Assembly (NCBI GenBank): GCA_003044455.1
Contig: POWY01000005.1
Span: forward strand, 60,887-124,886
Source: Neisseria bergeri
Lineage (GTDB): Bacteria; Pseudomonadota; Gammaproteobacteria; Burkholderiales; Neisseriaceae
Direction of reading: 5' to 3'
Length of the DNA stretch: 64,000 nucleotides
Shown: one piece after another, positions 33,974-42,898 of the stretch
How positions within the stretch are numbered: the first letter of the stretch is position 1
Layout: every line of letters begins with the position of its first letter
Program-made: the position numbers and the translations under genes
The notes under the pieces: model-generated
What the model was told of the DNA's origin: nothing
Seen by the model: only the letters and a program-made list of their open reading frames with translations
Database searches by the model: none

Positions 33974-34244
33974 CTGCACAACTGCACAAAATGCACTTTT
34001 GCCCCACCCCGCAAATCCACGCTGGGCGGGGCTTTGTGCACTTTGTGCAGTGTGTGCAGCATTTTTCGCGTGCGCGTACGCGCGTTATATATAGGTGTAT
34101 TTCCTGCTACTCTACCCGCCTTTTTATTTTTTTCTCTATGCGTGTAAAAATATACTGCATATACTGCACAAAGTGCACAAATGCCCACCAGATAAGGCTT
34201 TCAGCGATTTTCAAAACTGCATAAATATGCACTTTGTGCAAAAC
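33974..34244. other. Iteron-rich non-coding region, candidate phage origin
   Basis: Four clusters of TGCAC/GTGCA half sites, mostly as TGCACAAAGTGCA-type palindromes: 33974-34000, 34033-34059, 34153-34184 and 34216-34244. Between them is an alternating purine-pyrimidine stretch (34067-34092) and an AT-rich segment. Directly after the primase-helicase gene, this is where a replication origin or an early-gene regulator would bind. The small ORFs here are not credible. Confidence 0.55.
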
Positions 34245-34377
34245 TTGTAAAAAACAGGATTTTTTGCCGCTTTATCTGTTGTTTTATCGAGGTTTTTAGT
34301 AAAATAGCGGCACAATAAAAAAAAGCGGCAGAGGGCTGCCGCGTAAGAGGTAACAAAAGGGGCATGGGTATCATGCT

Positions 34378-34773
34378 GTGTTTGATTTTTCCGAAGATGC
34401 AAAAGATGCGCTGATGCGCGAATGGGCGGATTGGAGACGTCGGGCTGTGCAGGTAGGGCCGAACGGCTACAAGCCGAGTTCTTTAAACATTTTGATGGCA
34501 GGCGGCACGCCCGGTGGCGGAGGCTTCCATTCGGTGGTGCTCTCCTATGGTGCGGATGTGGATTCGGTGTTTGTACTAATCGACCGTGCCGTAAACCAAC
34601 TGCCGATAATTCCTAGGTTGGTGGTGCGCCGATACTACCAACAACTCGGCACCGTGGATCAGATGGCGGCGGATTTGGGAGTGTCGCGCCGAACGATGTA
34701 TAAGCTGCGTGATTCGGCTGTTAATTCGGTGTTTACCGATGCGCGGTTAAAAAAGATGTTAAAAGCTGCTTGA
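34378..34773 (+). CDS. Q-like late-gene regulator with HTH
   Basis: A 131-residue protein whose C-terminal half has VVRRYYQQLGTVDQMAADLGVSRRTMYKLRDSAV, a helix-turn-helix typical of phage antiterminator Q-like or sigma-4-like proteins. The start is GTG at 34378, since the nearby ATGs are in other frames. Position between the replication genes and a terminator (34866-34889) that precedes the late genes supports a late activator or antiterminator role, by analogy to lambda. Confidence 0.65.
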   Translation: MFDFSEDAKDALMREWADWRRRAVQVGPNGYKPSSLNILMAGGTPGGGGFHSVVLSYGADVDSVFVLIDRAVNQLPIIPRLVVRRYYQQLGTVDQMAADLGVSRRTMYKLRDSAVNSVFTDARLKKMLKAA

Positions 34774-34865
34774 CAGTTTATGTAAACTGCGCGTAGCATA
34801 ATATGAAAGAATGGGTTAAGTTGTATATATCCCATGTGGTTTGGTGAAAAATGTATTACTCATCG

Positions 34866-34893
34866 CCGCCCAGAGTTAAATCTGGGCGGTTTT
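34866..34893 (+). terminator. Terminator before the late genes
   Basis: CCGCCCAGA (34866-34874) pairs with TCTGGGCGG (34881-34889), followed by TTTT. Likely the site at which the Q-like protein allows read-through. Confidence 0.7.
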
Positions 34894-34912
34894 GGCTTAT
34901 TGGGAGAATGCT

Positions 34913-35665
34913 GTGTTTGTTGTTTCCGCCAGGGTGAAAGCCGATACTGCCACGGCACATCTCAATGCGCTGGAGCGTAAGCAGCTGCCGTTTGCGTATT
35001 CGCTGGCAGTAAACCGCACGGCAAAACTGGTAAAGCAGGCGGAAATCGACAAGATGCGGGCAGTATTCGACCGCCCTACGCCCTACACACTAAACAGCCT
35101 ATATGTAAAACCCGGCACGAAAGCCAACCCATCTGCTTACGTTTGGCTTAAATACGATACGTTCAAAGGCACCCCGGCGGAAAAATACCTACTGCCGCAA
35201 ATCGATGGCGGCAGCCGCAGCCACAAACGCTTCGAGCGGGCGTTGCAAGGGGTGGGCGCAATGCCGAAAGGCTATTACTGCATCCCGGGTAAATTTGCGC
35301 AGATGGATAATTACGGCAACTGGAGCCGTGGGCAGATTGTAAAAATCCTGTCCTATTTTCGTGCCTTCCCCGAAAGTGGCTACCGCGCAAATATGACCGA
35401 TGCCGCCCGCCGCCGTTTGGCACGGGGCACAAAAAAGAAACGCGGCTATACCTTCGTGGCTATCGGTAAGCGCCAAGGCCGCCGCCCCGGCATCTACCAA
35501 ATCTTGGCAGACGGCAAACATTGGCGGCCTATTGCTCTGTTTGTTCAGCGGGCTGGATACAGTAAGCGCTTCCCTTACTTCGAGACTGCAGAACATACGA
35601 TTGATCGTGAGTTCCCTGAGCAGATGCGCAAGGCCATCGATGCTGCTATAAAATCGGCGCGGTGA
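34913..35665 (+). CDS. Phage virion protein, lambda GpZ/HK97 gp10-like
   Basis: A 250-residue protein. Start GTG at 34913, six bases after GGGAG; an in-frame TTG further up would place codons across the terminator. An early segment LNALERKQLPFAYSLAVNRTAKLVKQ and basic C-terminal part resemble minor tail proteins of the Z family that help connect tail to head, but the similarity is judged by eye. Its position ahead of the terminase rather than among the tail genes is unusual. Confidence 0.5.
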   Translation: MFVVSARVKADTATAHLNALERKQLPFAYSLAVNRTAKLVKQAEIDKMRAVFDRPTPYTLNSLYVKPGTKANPSAYVWLKYDTFKGTPAEKYLLPQIDGGSRSHKRFERALQGVGAMPKGYYCIPGKFAQMDNYGNWSRGQIVKILSYFRAFPESGYRANMTDAARRRLARGTKKKRGYTFVAIGKRQGRRPGIYQILADGKHWRPIALFVQRAGYSKRFPYFETAEHTIDREFPEQMRKAIDAAIKSAR

Positions 35666-35998
35666 AACAAAAGGTACTCCGGCGGGTGACCAAAACGCGG
35701 GTAATTCGAACCACGATTTTTGTGAAGCGGGAGGGTGCTATAGCTTCCTTCCTCCCTTTTGCCTGTAGTGGCAATGGGTTATTTGATTCTGCCGTTTGGC
35801 TTGTTTGCCAGCGGTTTTTTTATTGGTGAGGCTACCTGAAAAGGGTGGTGTGTTGAGTTTGCCCGTGTACTTATGCGGGCTTTTTTATGGAGTGTGTTTC
35901 AGGCAGCCTGTGGAAATACCGGGTTAAGACGAAATCAGATATTGAGCATAGTCGGTTAATCATCCGCAGGCTGCCTGAAACACATTGAGGGGCGGCTT
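35666..35998. other. Non-coding gap before terminase genes
   Basis: No gene is visible. Contains an Eikenella-dialect uptake sequence (35829-35840), a Simonsiella-dialect one (35968-35979) and hairpin-forming sequence near 35736-35765. The packaging (cos or pac) site may lie here because the small terminase gene follows, but no specific motif was identified. Confidence 0.5.
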
Positions 35999-36520
35999 AT
36001 GTTGGTAAACAAGCGTGAGCTGTCGGAAATCTTGGGCATAACAGAACGCTCGCTGACCGAATGGCAAAAGGAAGGATTGCCGGTGGCATCGTTTGCTGAT
36101 TTGCGCGGGCAAGCCAACGAATACGATACCAAGGCTGTTATTGGTTGGCTGATACAGCGCGAATTGCAGCGGCTCAACCGCGAGAAACCGCGCGACAGGT
36201 TGGATAGGCTGAAAGCCGACGCCATCGAACTTGAGATTAAAGAGCGCACCGGCGAACTGGCCCCGGCGGCATTGTTTGAACGTGCATGGGCGGATCACAT
36301 CACCGCCGCGCGCACCGAATTTTTAACCCTGCCTGAAACACTGGCCTCTGAATTGAGCGCGATTGTCGGGCAGCCGATAGACAGCAAACTCATCACCGCC
36401 CATGTGGAGCGGGCACTGGAAAAACTGGCGAATTACGGAGCAGAAGATGCAGAACTCGGCGGCGATGATGCAGCAGAATATGGCGGCCACGGTGCGCCGG
36501 GTGCTACGCGAGGTGTGTAG
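35999..36520 (+). CDS. Terminase small subunit, Nu1-like
   Basis: A 173-residue DNA-packaging protein. The N-terminal winged helix (LVNKRELSEILGITERSLTEWQKEGLP) matches lambda Nu1/gpNu1, which binds cos. GQANEYDTKAVIGWLIQRE and a long basic helix follow. GAGGGG precedes the ATG. The 3' end overlaps the large-subunit gene by 74 bases in another frame. Confidence 0.85.
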   Translation: MLVNKRELSEILGITERSLTEWQKEGLPVASFADLRGQANEYDTKAVIGWLIQRELQRLNREKPRDRLDRLKADAIELEIKERTGELAPAALFERAWADHITAARTEFLTLPETLASELSAIVGQPIDSKLITAHVERALEKLANYGAEDAELGGDDAAEYGGHGAPGATRGV

Positions 36521-38462
36521 CAAATGGGCTCCGCCTGTAAAAATGCGCATCCGCGACTGGGCGAACAAATACCGTTATCTCTCCAGCGTGGAGGCAGCCC
36601 GCCCAGGTAAATACGTTTTAGGTGTTACTCCCTACCTCGAATGGGACAACGGCCCATTGGATGCGCTGGACGACCCGAATGTGTCGGTGGTGTGCTGCAT
36701 GAAATCGGCACAGGTAGCCTGGACAAGCGGCGTGCTCGGCAACTTGCTGGGGCGCACCATCGCCACCGCGCCCTGCCCGATTTTGGTTTTATTCCCGAAA
36801 GAAGGCGCCGCCAAGGAATACATGGATGAGAAATTCATGCCGATGGTGGAAGCCACCCCGGTATTGCGCGAAAAAATCGACATCCGCGTGCGGGCGCAAG
36901 GGCAGCGCCAGCTGTTTAAAAAGTTCGCCGGCGGCTTTCTGAAGCTGGTGGGGTCGAACTCTCCGGCCAGTGTGAAATCCAGCCCCGTGCCCTTGGTGTG
37001 CGTGGAAGAGCCGGACGACTGTAACCTCAACCTGCGCGGCCAAGGCGACAGCATCAAACTGGCCAAAGAGCGCACCAAAACCTTTGCCAAACCGAAAATC
37101 GTCATCGGCGGCACGCCCACGGTGGCGGGGGTGAGCACCATCGAAGCCGAGATGGAATTGAGCGACAAGCGCGTGGGCATGATTCCGTGCCACGAATGCG
37201 GCGAAGCCCATGTGCTCAATTTTGACTACCTGCAATGCGACCAAGACCCGAACGGCAACCATCCCGTATTCGGCAAATTCTTGCCGGAAACCGCCTACTA
37301 CGTTTGCCCGCATTGCGGCTGCATGTGGAACGACGTGCAGAAAAACCGCAACGTGAAGCGCGGCTGGTGGCAGGCCACCGCCCCGTTCCACGGCACAGCG
37401 GGCTTTTACCTAAATGAACTGTACAGCCCCTTCCCCGGCTCAGTGTTTGCCGAGCTGATGAAAAAATGGCTCACCGCCAAACACGAAGAGGAAGCCGGCG
37501 ATATTGCGCCGATGATTACCTTTGTCAATTCCAGCAAGGGTCTGCCGTTTGAGGTGTTGGGCGATGGGCCGCAGGGCGACGAGCTGGCGGCGCGCGCGCT
37601 GGATTACGCCGAAAACACCGTGCCGCTGGGTGGGCTGATTTTGACAATGGGGGTGGACGTGCAGCACGACCGCCTGGCTTACATCATACGCGCCTGGGGG
37701 CGGGGAGAGGAGAGCTGGCTGGTATCGTGGGGCGAAATCTACGGCAACACGCCCGACATCAAATCAGACGTATGGCTGGCGCTGGCGGAAAAAATCTACA
37801 AACACACCTACCGCCATGCCAACGGCGCCGCGATGCGTATTTTGGCGGTGGGCATCGACAGCTCGGACGGGCAGACCTCGGATGCGGTGTACAACTTTGT
37901 GCGCCACTACCGCCGCCACAACGGCGTGAACCTGATGGCCATCAAAGGCAGCAGCAACGAGGATAAGGAGATTTTCACCCGCCCGCGCGACATCGACCTG
38001 AAACACCGCAACACTAAAGCCGACCGGCGCGGGGTGCAGGTGTACAGCGTGGGGGTGAGTAAAGCCAAAGACCTCATCATCGGCGAACACGGCCGCGTCA
38101 GCCTTACCGGCAGCGGCCCCGGCCGCCTGCACAACTACAAAGAGGTGCGGGCCGATTACTACGACCAGCTGTTGAGCGAGGTTAAAGTGCCCAGCCGCCT
38201 AAACCGGCACAAAAAAGTGTGGCAAAAAAAGGTGGGGGTGCGCAACGAGGCGCTGGACTGCGAGGTTTACGCCCTGCACGCCGCCCGCAGCCTGAAAACA
38301 CACAGCATGTCCGAGGTGCAGTGGGCGATGTACGAAAAAGCGGTGTTGCAACCGGCGCTGTTTGCCGAAACCCCCGCCGAGACGGAAAAAGAGCCTGAAA
38401 CCATATCTGCCGCTCCGGCCATGACCCGCCGCCGTGGCGGTAATTTTGCGAAAAAATGGTGA
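36447..38462 (+). CDS. Terminase large subunit, GpA family
   Basis: A 671-residue packaging ATPase and nuclease. The N-terminal ATPase domain includes VVCCMKSAQVAWTSG (adenine/Walker-like segment of GpA), VCVEEPDDC (Walker B) and IGGTPT. Zinc-ribbon pairs CHEC and CPHCGC are near residues 250 and 290. The C-terminal nuclease has MGVDVQHDRL and VGIDSSDG acidic motifs. Start at 36447 behind CGGAG; an earlier in-frame codon is possible. The GpA group usually makes cohesive ends, suggesting a cos phage. Confidence 0.92.
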   Translation: MQNSAAMMQQNMAATVRRVLREVCSKWAPPVKMRIRDWANKYRYLSSVEAARPGKYVLGVTPYLEWDNGPLDALDDPNVSVVCCMKSAQVAWTSGVLGNLLGRTIATAPCPILVLFPKEGAAKEYMDEKFMPMVEATPVLREKIDIRVRAQGQRQLFKKFAGGFLKLVGSNSPASVKSSPVPLVCVEEPDDCNLNLRGQGDSIKLAKERTKTFAKPKIVIGGTPTVAGVSTIEAEMELSDKRVGMIPCHECGEAHVLNFDYLQCDQDPNGNHPVFGKFLPETAYYVCPHCGCMWNDVQKNRNVKRGWWQATAPFHGTAGFYLNELYSPFPGSVFAELMKKWLTAKHEEEAGDIAPMITFVNSSKGLPFEVLGDGPQGDELAARALDYAENTVPLGGLILTMGVDVQHDRLAYIIRAWGRGEESWLVSWGEIYGNTPDIKSDVWLALAEKIYKHTYRHANGAAMRILAVGIDSSDGQTSDAVYNFVRHYRRHNGVNLMAIKGSSNEDKEIFTRPRDIDLKHRNTKADRRGVQVYSVGVSKAKDLIIGEHGRVSLTGSGPGRLHNYKEVRADYYDQLLSEVKVPSRLNRHKKVWQKKVGVRNEALDCEVYALHAARSLKTHSMSEVQWAMYEKAVLQPALFAETPAETEKEPETISAAPAMTRRRGGNFAKKW

Positions 38463-38466
38463 GTAA

Positions 38467-38739
38467 ATGACCGACTACGAAAAACAGCAGCTGGAACAAC
38501 AGCTGGCATTCGCGCAGCAAGTGTATGCCGACCTGAAGGCAGCCTACCAAAGCCATGCCGCCAGCGGCCGCGCCTTTACCCACAGCTACAAAATCAAAGA
38601 CCGCGAAATGACGTTTAATTCGCTGGCCGACCTGCTCAAGGCGCTGCGCTGGTGGGAGCAGGAAATCCTGCGGCTGGAAATCGCGCTGGGCAAACGGCCC
38701 GGTCGCGCCCGCCGCATCATCACGAGGTTTGCCGAATGA
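38467..38739 (+). CDS. GpW-like head-tail joining protein
   Basis: A 90-residue helical protein between terminase and portal, the position of lambda W, which completes the filled head. SLADLLKALRWWEQEILRLE fits a GpW-type helix. Its stop overlaps the portal start (ATGA). Confidence 0.7.
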   Translation: MTDYEKQQLEQQLAFAQQVYADLKAAYQSHAASGRAFTHSYKIKDREMTFNSLADLLKALRWWEQEILRLEIALGKRPGRARRIITRFAE

Positions 38740-40289
38740 AACTACACAATCTGACCGCGCCAAAGCGCGGTTTTTTTTCGCGCCTGTTCCGGCGCGGCGG
38801 CCAAAACCAGCCCGCCCGGCGCGAACGCCATTATGCGGCGGTGCGGCCGAACGGCCCCTTGGCCGATGTGCGGCTGAATAATGCCGCCGCCGATGCGCTG
38901 GCTCGTGCCGACCTCGACCGGCTGCGCTCGCTCTCACGCAAACAGGCACGCGATAACGACTATATGCTGCGTTTCCTGCAGATGGTGGGCAACCACGTGG
39001 TGGGGCGGGACGGCTTTTCGCTGCAGATGCAGGTACAGCTGGACAACGGATCGGCGATGGATAACCAAGCCAACCGTGCGATCGAAGAAGCATTTGCCGC
39101 TTGGGCGCGGCGCGGTATGTGCGAGGTGAGCGGGCTGTACTCGTTTACCGACCTGCAACGGCTGATGGTGCGCAGCGTGGCGCGCGACGGCGAAGTGCTG
39201 GTGCGCCATGTGTACGGCTTCGACAACGGGCACGGCTACGCCCTGCAGCTGTTGGATATCGACCGGCTGGATACCCAGCTTAACCGCGATAAGCAAAACG
39301 GCAAAAACGCTATCCGCATGGGGGTGGAGATTAACGACTGGGGGCGGCCGGTGGCTTATTGGCTGCGGCGGCAACACCCGGGCGATTACACCGTGGCTCA
39401 CGCACTGTTGGATAACGAGCGGATACCGGCGGCGGAAATCAGCCACCTGTATCTGCACGACCGCCCGGAACAGCGGCGCGGTTTCCCGTGGACGACCTCG
39501 GCGCTGATCAGCCTGCACAACCTTGGCGGCTACCAAGAGGCGGCGATTATCGCGGCGCGGGTGGGCGCTTCCAAAATGGGTTTTTTCCAGCAAAAAGAGG
39601 ATATCGACAGCTTCCAAAACCCGATTGACGGCCAGGCGGTGGACAACGGGCACGGTGGGCAGGACATCATCGACTATGCCGACCCAGGCACCTTCCACAG
39701 CCTGCCCAACGGCTACGAGTTTGTGCCGTTCAACCCGGACTACCCGCACACCAACTACGATTCGTTCGTCAAAACCTGCCTGCGCAGCGTGGCAGGCGGT
39801 TTGGGCGTGAGCTACCACAATCTGGCCAACGATTTGGAGGGGGTTAATTTCTCCAGCATCCGCAGCGGGGTGTTGGAGGAACGCGACCAGTGGATGGCGC
39901 TGCAAAACTGGTATATCGACAGCTTTTTATGCGACGTGTTCGAACGCTGGCTGGCGTGTGCTCTGCTGGCCGGAGCGATTACTTCGCCGACTGGCAAGCC
40001 GCTGCCCGCCGCCAAGCTGGACAAGTTTAAACGCTACCGCTGGCAAGGCCGCCGCTGGGCATGGGTTGACCCGCTCAAGGACATCCAATCGCAAGAGGCC
40101 GCCATCGCGCTGCGCGTTAAATCGCGGCGGGCTGTGTGCGACGAGCTGGGGGTAGATTTTGACGAGACCTTGCAGCAAATCCAGCAGGAGGCGGAATTGA
40201 TGCAACAGATGGGCTTAACCGAAACGCCGCCAACCCAACCGGCGGCCAACGATGAGGATAAAGGCGATGAGCAAAACAACCGGGAATAA
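38736..40289 (+). CDS. Portal protein, lambda GpB family
   Basis: A 517-residue portal that forms the DNA-entry vertex ring. Conserved pieces include LRSLSRKQARDNDYMLRFLQMVGNHVVG, DIDRLDTQLN and the C-terminal FSSIRSGVLEERDQW. Start at ATG 38736, overlapping the stop of the GpW-like gene, which fixes the reading; the longer upstream frame is ignored. Its end overlaps the protease-capsid gene by 23 bases. Confidence 0.92.
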   Translation: MKLHNLTAPKRGFFSRLFRRGGQNQPARRERHYAAVRPNGPLADVRLNNAAADALARADLDRLRSLSRKQARDNDYMLRFLQMVGNHVVGRDGFSLQMQVQLDNGSAMDNQANRAIEEAFAAWARRGMCEVSGLYSFTDLQRLMVRSVARDGEVLVRHVYGFDNGHGYALQLLDIDRLDTQLNRDKQNGKNAIRMGVEINDWGRPVAYWLRRQHPGDYTVAHALLDNERIPAAEISHLYLHDRPEQRRGFPWTTSALISLHNLGGYQEAAIIAARVGASKMGFFQQKEDIDSFQNPIDGQAVDNGHGGQDIIDYADPGTFHSLPNGYEFVPFNPDYPHTNYDSFVKTCLRSVAGGLGVSYHNLANDLEGVNFSSIRSGVLEERDQWMALQNWYIDSFLCDVFERWLACALLAGAITSPTGKPLPAAKLDKFKRYRWQGRRWAWVDPLKDIQSQEAAIALRVKSRRAVCDELGVDFDETLQQIQQEAELMQQMGLTETPPTQPAANDEDKGDEQNNRE

Positions 40290-42174
40290 CTCCCGCGCGC
40301 CCGATACGGCGCAGATGCAACAGCTGCAGCGCAGCATGAGTTTTGAGCGGCAGACGGTGGATGCAGACAAACGCACGGTGGAAGTGGCGTTTTCCAGCGA
40401 AGAACCGGTGCAGCGCTGGTTTGGCGAGGAAATTTTGAGCCATGTGCCCGGCGCCTGCGATTTGAGCCGCCTCAACGGCGGCGCGGCGGTGCTGTTTAAC
40501 CACGATTGGGACGACCAAATCGGCGTTGTGGAGCGGGCGTGGGTGGATGCGGATAAAAAAGGCCGCGCCATCGTTCGCTTCGGCAATTCGGCCAAAGCGC
40601 AGGAGAAGTTTCAGGATGTGCAGGATGGCATCCTGCGGCACATCTCGGTGGGCTACCAAATCCGCGCCCTGAATTGCGAAAACCCCGATGCCAAAGCCGA
40701 TGAGGAGCCGCGCTACCGCGCCACCGACTGGCTGCCGTATGAAATCTCGTTTGTAACCGTGCCGGCCGATACCTCGGTGGGGGTGGGGCGCACGCTACCC
40801 GAACCGCCGCAGACGGCCTCTGCACAACCTAAAAACCCCGATAAAGGAAACCGTAATATGAATAAAGAAAACGAAAACACCGTGCCGGCCGTTGCGGCAG
40901 GCGCATCTGCCGACACCGGCGCTGCCGAACGCGGCGCACAAAACGAGCGCAAACGCGTGGCCGAATTGCTGGCCATCGGCCGCGCCTATGCCGCACATGG
41001 CGGCGTGGCAGCCGCCGAACAGGTGATTAAGGAAGGCGGCGATGAGGCGCAGCTGCGCGCCGCGATTATGGAGAAAATGCGCACCCAGCCCACCGCCACG
41101 GCAAACGACATCGGCATGAGCGATAGCGAGCAGCGCGAATACAGCCTGCTGCGCGCCATGAACGCCGCCGCGACCGGCAAATGGGACGAGGCCGGGCTGG
41201 AACGCGAGGTATCCGAAGCCATCGGCAAACAACAGGGGCGCACCGCCACCGGCTTTTTTATCCCCACCGACTTATTGGCCGCTGCCGGCAGCCGTGCTTA
41301 CAGCAAAGGGACGCCAGCCAACGGCGGCTATACCGTAGCCAACGATTTGCGCCCGGATTTGTTTATCGATTTGTTGCGCAACCGTTTGGCGGTGGCCCAG
41401 CTGGGCGCGACCGTGCTAGACGGCTTGGTGGGCGACATCACCATCCCGAAACAGCTCACCGGCAACAGCGTGAGCTGGGTGGACGAAAACGGCGAAGATT
41501 CCGGCAGCAACGCCACCTTCGGCCAAATCGCGCTGAAACCGAAAACCGTTACCGCCAACACCGAATTAAGCCGACGCTTTATGCTGCAAAGCTCGCTCTC
41601 TGCCGAGCAGTTTGCCCGCAACGAGCTGATTAACGCGATGATGCTCGGCATCGATTTGGCGGCCATCACCGGCAGCGGCAGCAACAACCAGCCTACCGGC
41701 ATTTTGAACACAACCGGCATCGGCGCGGTGGCCATCGGCGCCAACGGCGGCGAGCTGGAGTGGGAACACATTGTGGCACTGGAAACCGCGATTGCCGCCG
41801 AAAACGCCGATTTGGGCAACTTGGCCTACCTGACCAATACCAAGGTACGCGGACACCTGAAAACCAAGCTCAAGGCCACCAACGTGCCGGGCTACATCTG
41901 GCAGGACGGCGACACCCCGCTCAACGGCTACCGCTGCGCGGTGTCCAACCAAGTGCCGAGCAACCTCACCAAAGGCACGGCTAACAAGTGCTCCCCGCTA
42001 CTGTTCGGCAACTGGGCGGACTTGCTGATTGCCCACTGGGGCGTGCTGGACGTGATTGTCGACCCGTACACCCAGAGCAAAAAGGGCGCATTGGTGATTA
42101 CCGTGCTGCAGGATGTGGATATTGCGGTGCGCCACGCCGAATCCTTTGCCGCCATCAAAGACGTGGTGGTTTAA
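40267..42174 (+). CDS. Fused prohead protease and major capsid protein (HK97 type)
   Basis: A 635-residue fusion. Residues about 20-185 are an HK97-type prohead protease with catalytic His in LFNHDWDD and Ser in ILRHISVGY. About 200-330 is a helical, Ala/Glu-rich delta (scaffold) region. The remainder is the HK97-fold major capsid protein (GGYTVANDLRPDLFIDLL, SSLSAEQFARNELINAM, SGSNNQPTGILN, VIVDPYTQSKKGALVITVLQ). The start at 40267 (MSKTTGNN) has GAGGA upstream. An internal ATG at 40858 with AAAGGAAA would make a delta-capsid product alone. Protease cleavage would release mature capsid subunits. Confidence 0.9.
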   Translation: MSKTTGNNSRAPDTAQMQQLQRSMSFERQTVDADKRTVEVAFSSEEPVQRWFGEEILSHVPGACDLSRLNGGAAVLFNHDWDDQIGVVERAWVDADKKGRAIVRFGNSAKAQEKFQDVQDGILRHISVGYQIRALNCENPDAKADEEPRYRATDWLPYEISFVTVPADTSVGVGRTLPEPPQTASAQPKNPDKGNRNMNKENENTVPAVAAGASADTGAAERGAQNERKRVAELLAIGRAYAAHGGVAAAEQVIKEGGDEAQLRAAIMEKMRTQPTATANDIGMSDSEQREYSLLRAMNAAATGKWDEAGLEREVSEAIGKQQGRTATGFFIPTDLLAAAGSRAYSKGTPANGGYTVANDLRPDLFIDLLRNRLAVAQLGATVLDGLVGDITIPKQLTGNSVSWVDENGEDSGSNATFGQIALKPKTVTANTELSRRFMLQSSLSAEQFARNELINAMMLGIDLAAITGSGSNNQPTGILNTTGIGAVAIGANGGELEWEHIVALETAIAAENADLGNLAYLTNTKVRGHLKTKLKATNVPGYIWQDGDTPLNGYRCAVSNQVPSNLTKGTANKCSPLLFGNWADLLIAHWGVLDVIVDPYTQSKKGALVITVLQDVDIAVRHAESFAAIKDVVV

Positions 42175-42182
42175 CCCATCAA

Positions 42183-42215
42183 CAGGCTACCTGAAAAAAT
42201 CAGGTAGCCTGAATT
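42183..42215 (+). terminator. Terminator built from an inverted Eikenella-type uptake sequence
   Basis: CAGGCTACCTGA (42183-42194) pairs with TCAGGTAGCCTG (42200-42211), followed by AATTTT, 9 bases after the capsid stop. The stem contains AGGCTACCTGAA, the Eikenella-type uptake dialect. Confidence 0.8.
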
Positions 42216-42228
42216 TTAGGAGACCATG

Positions 42229-42600
42229 ATGCCCGAGCAAAAAACACTATTGATTATGGCGCTGCGCAGCCTGTTTGTCGGCGCGCAGTTTGTGGCAGAG
42301 GATGAGGAGGCAGAAGTGCCGGAAACCGAAGCCCGCGAACTGATCCGCAACGGCTGGGCGGTGGAAACCGAACCGGAAGAAACCGATCCGGGCAAACCGA
42401 AGCGCGGCGGCAAGAAAAAGGGTGCTCCCCAGCAGCCGCCTAATGACCCGACCGCCCCGCCTGGCGGAGAAGGCGAAGGCAATAGCGAAACCCCGCCGCC
42501 AGCAGGTAGCGGCGAACAACAGCCGAACAGCGAAAGCAACCCATCAGCTAACAGCGATGACGGGGAGCCGCCGATAGGCAACGGTGAGCCGAATGTTTAA
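42229..42600 (+). CDS. Acidic low-complexity head-region protein
   Basis: About 123 residues. The N-terminal 60 residues (KTLLIMALRSLFVGAQFVAEDEE, ARELIRNGWAVE) look like the short domain found in many phages after the capsid gene; the rest is Pro/Gly/Asn/Glu-rich and likely disordered. ATG 42229 fits AGGAGA better than ATG 42226. Possibly a head decoration or fibre-like protein; unproven. Confidence 0.6.
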   Translation: MPEQKTLLIMALRSLFVGAQFVAEDEEAEVPETEARELIRNGWAVETEPEETDPGKPKRGGKKKGAPQQPPNDPTAPPGGEGEGNSETPPPAGSGEQQPNSESNPSANSDDGEPPIGNGEPNV

Positions 42601-42898
42601 CGAGCCACTGGCAGTGTTTGTGAACCCTGCCGATTTTGGCGAAACCGCGCTGCTCGACGGGCAGCCGGTACGCTGCATTTTCGACCGCGAATACGCCGCC
42701 GATAACGGCTACGGCATCTCGGCCGGCAATGCCGACCCGTATTTAATCTGCCTTTCCGCCGAGCTCCCGGACACGGTGGCGGAAGCGGAAATACAGGTGC
42801 GGGGCATTGCCTACCGGGTCGCCGAAGTACAGGCGGACGGCACCGGCATCACCGTTTTACAGTTGAGGGCGAAAAATGAGCCGGCACCAACTTACTGA
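42593..42898 (+). CDS. Head-tail attachment protein, GpFII-like
   Basis: A 101-residue beta-rich protein (FNEPLAVFVNPADFGETALLDGQPVRCIFDRE) with the pattern of lambda FII/Gifsy-2 head-tail joining proteins. Start overlaps the previous stop by 8 bases. Its end overlaps the next gene by 23 bases. Confidence 0.7.
   Translation: MFNEPLAVFVNPADFGETALLDGQPVRCIFDREYAADNGYGISAGNADPYLICLSAELPDTVAEAEIQVRGIAYRVAEVQADGTGITVLQLRAKNEPAPTY

Noticed and set aside
34211..34402. 63-codon minus-strand ORF in the iteron region
   Set aside because: No ribosome binding site, overlaps the iterons and the Q-like gene start; composition is not protein-like.
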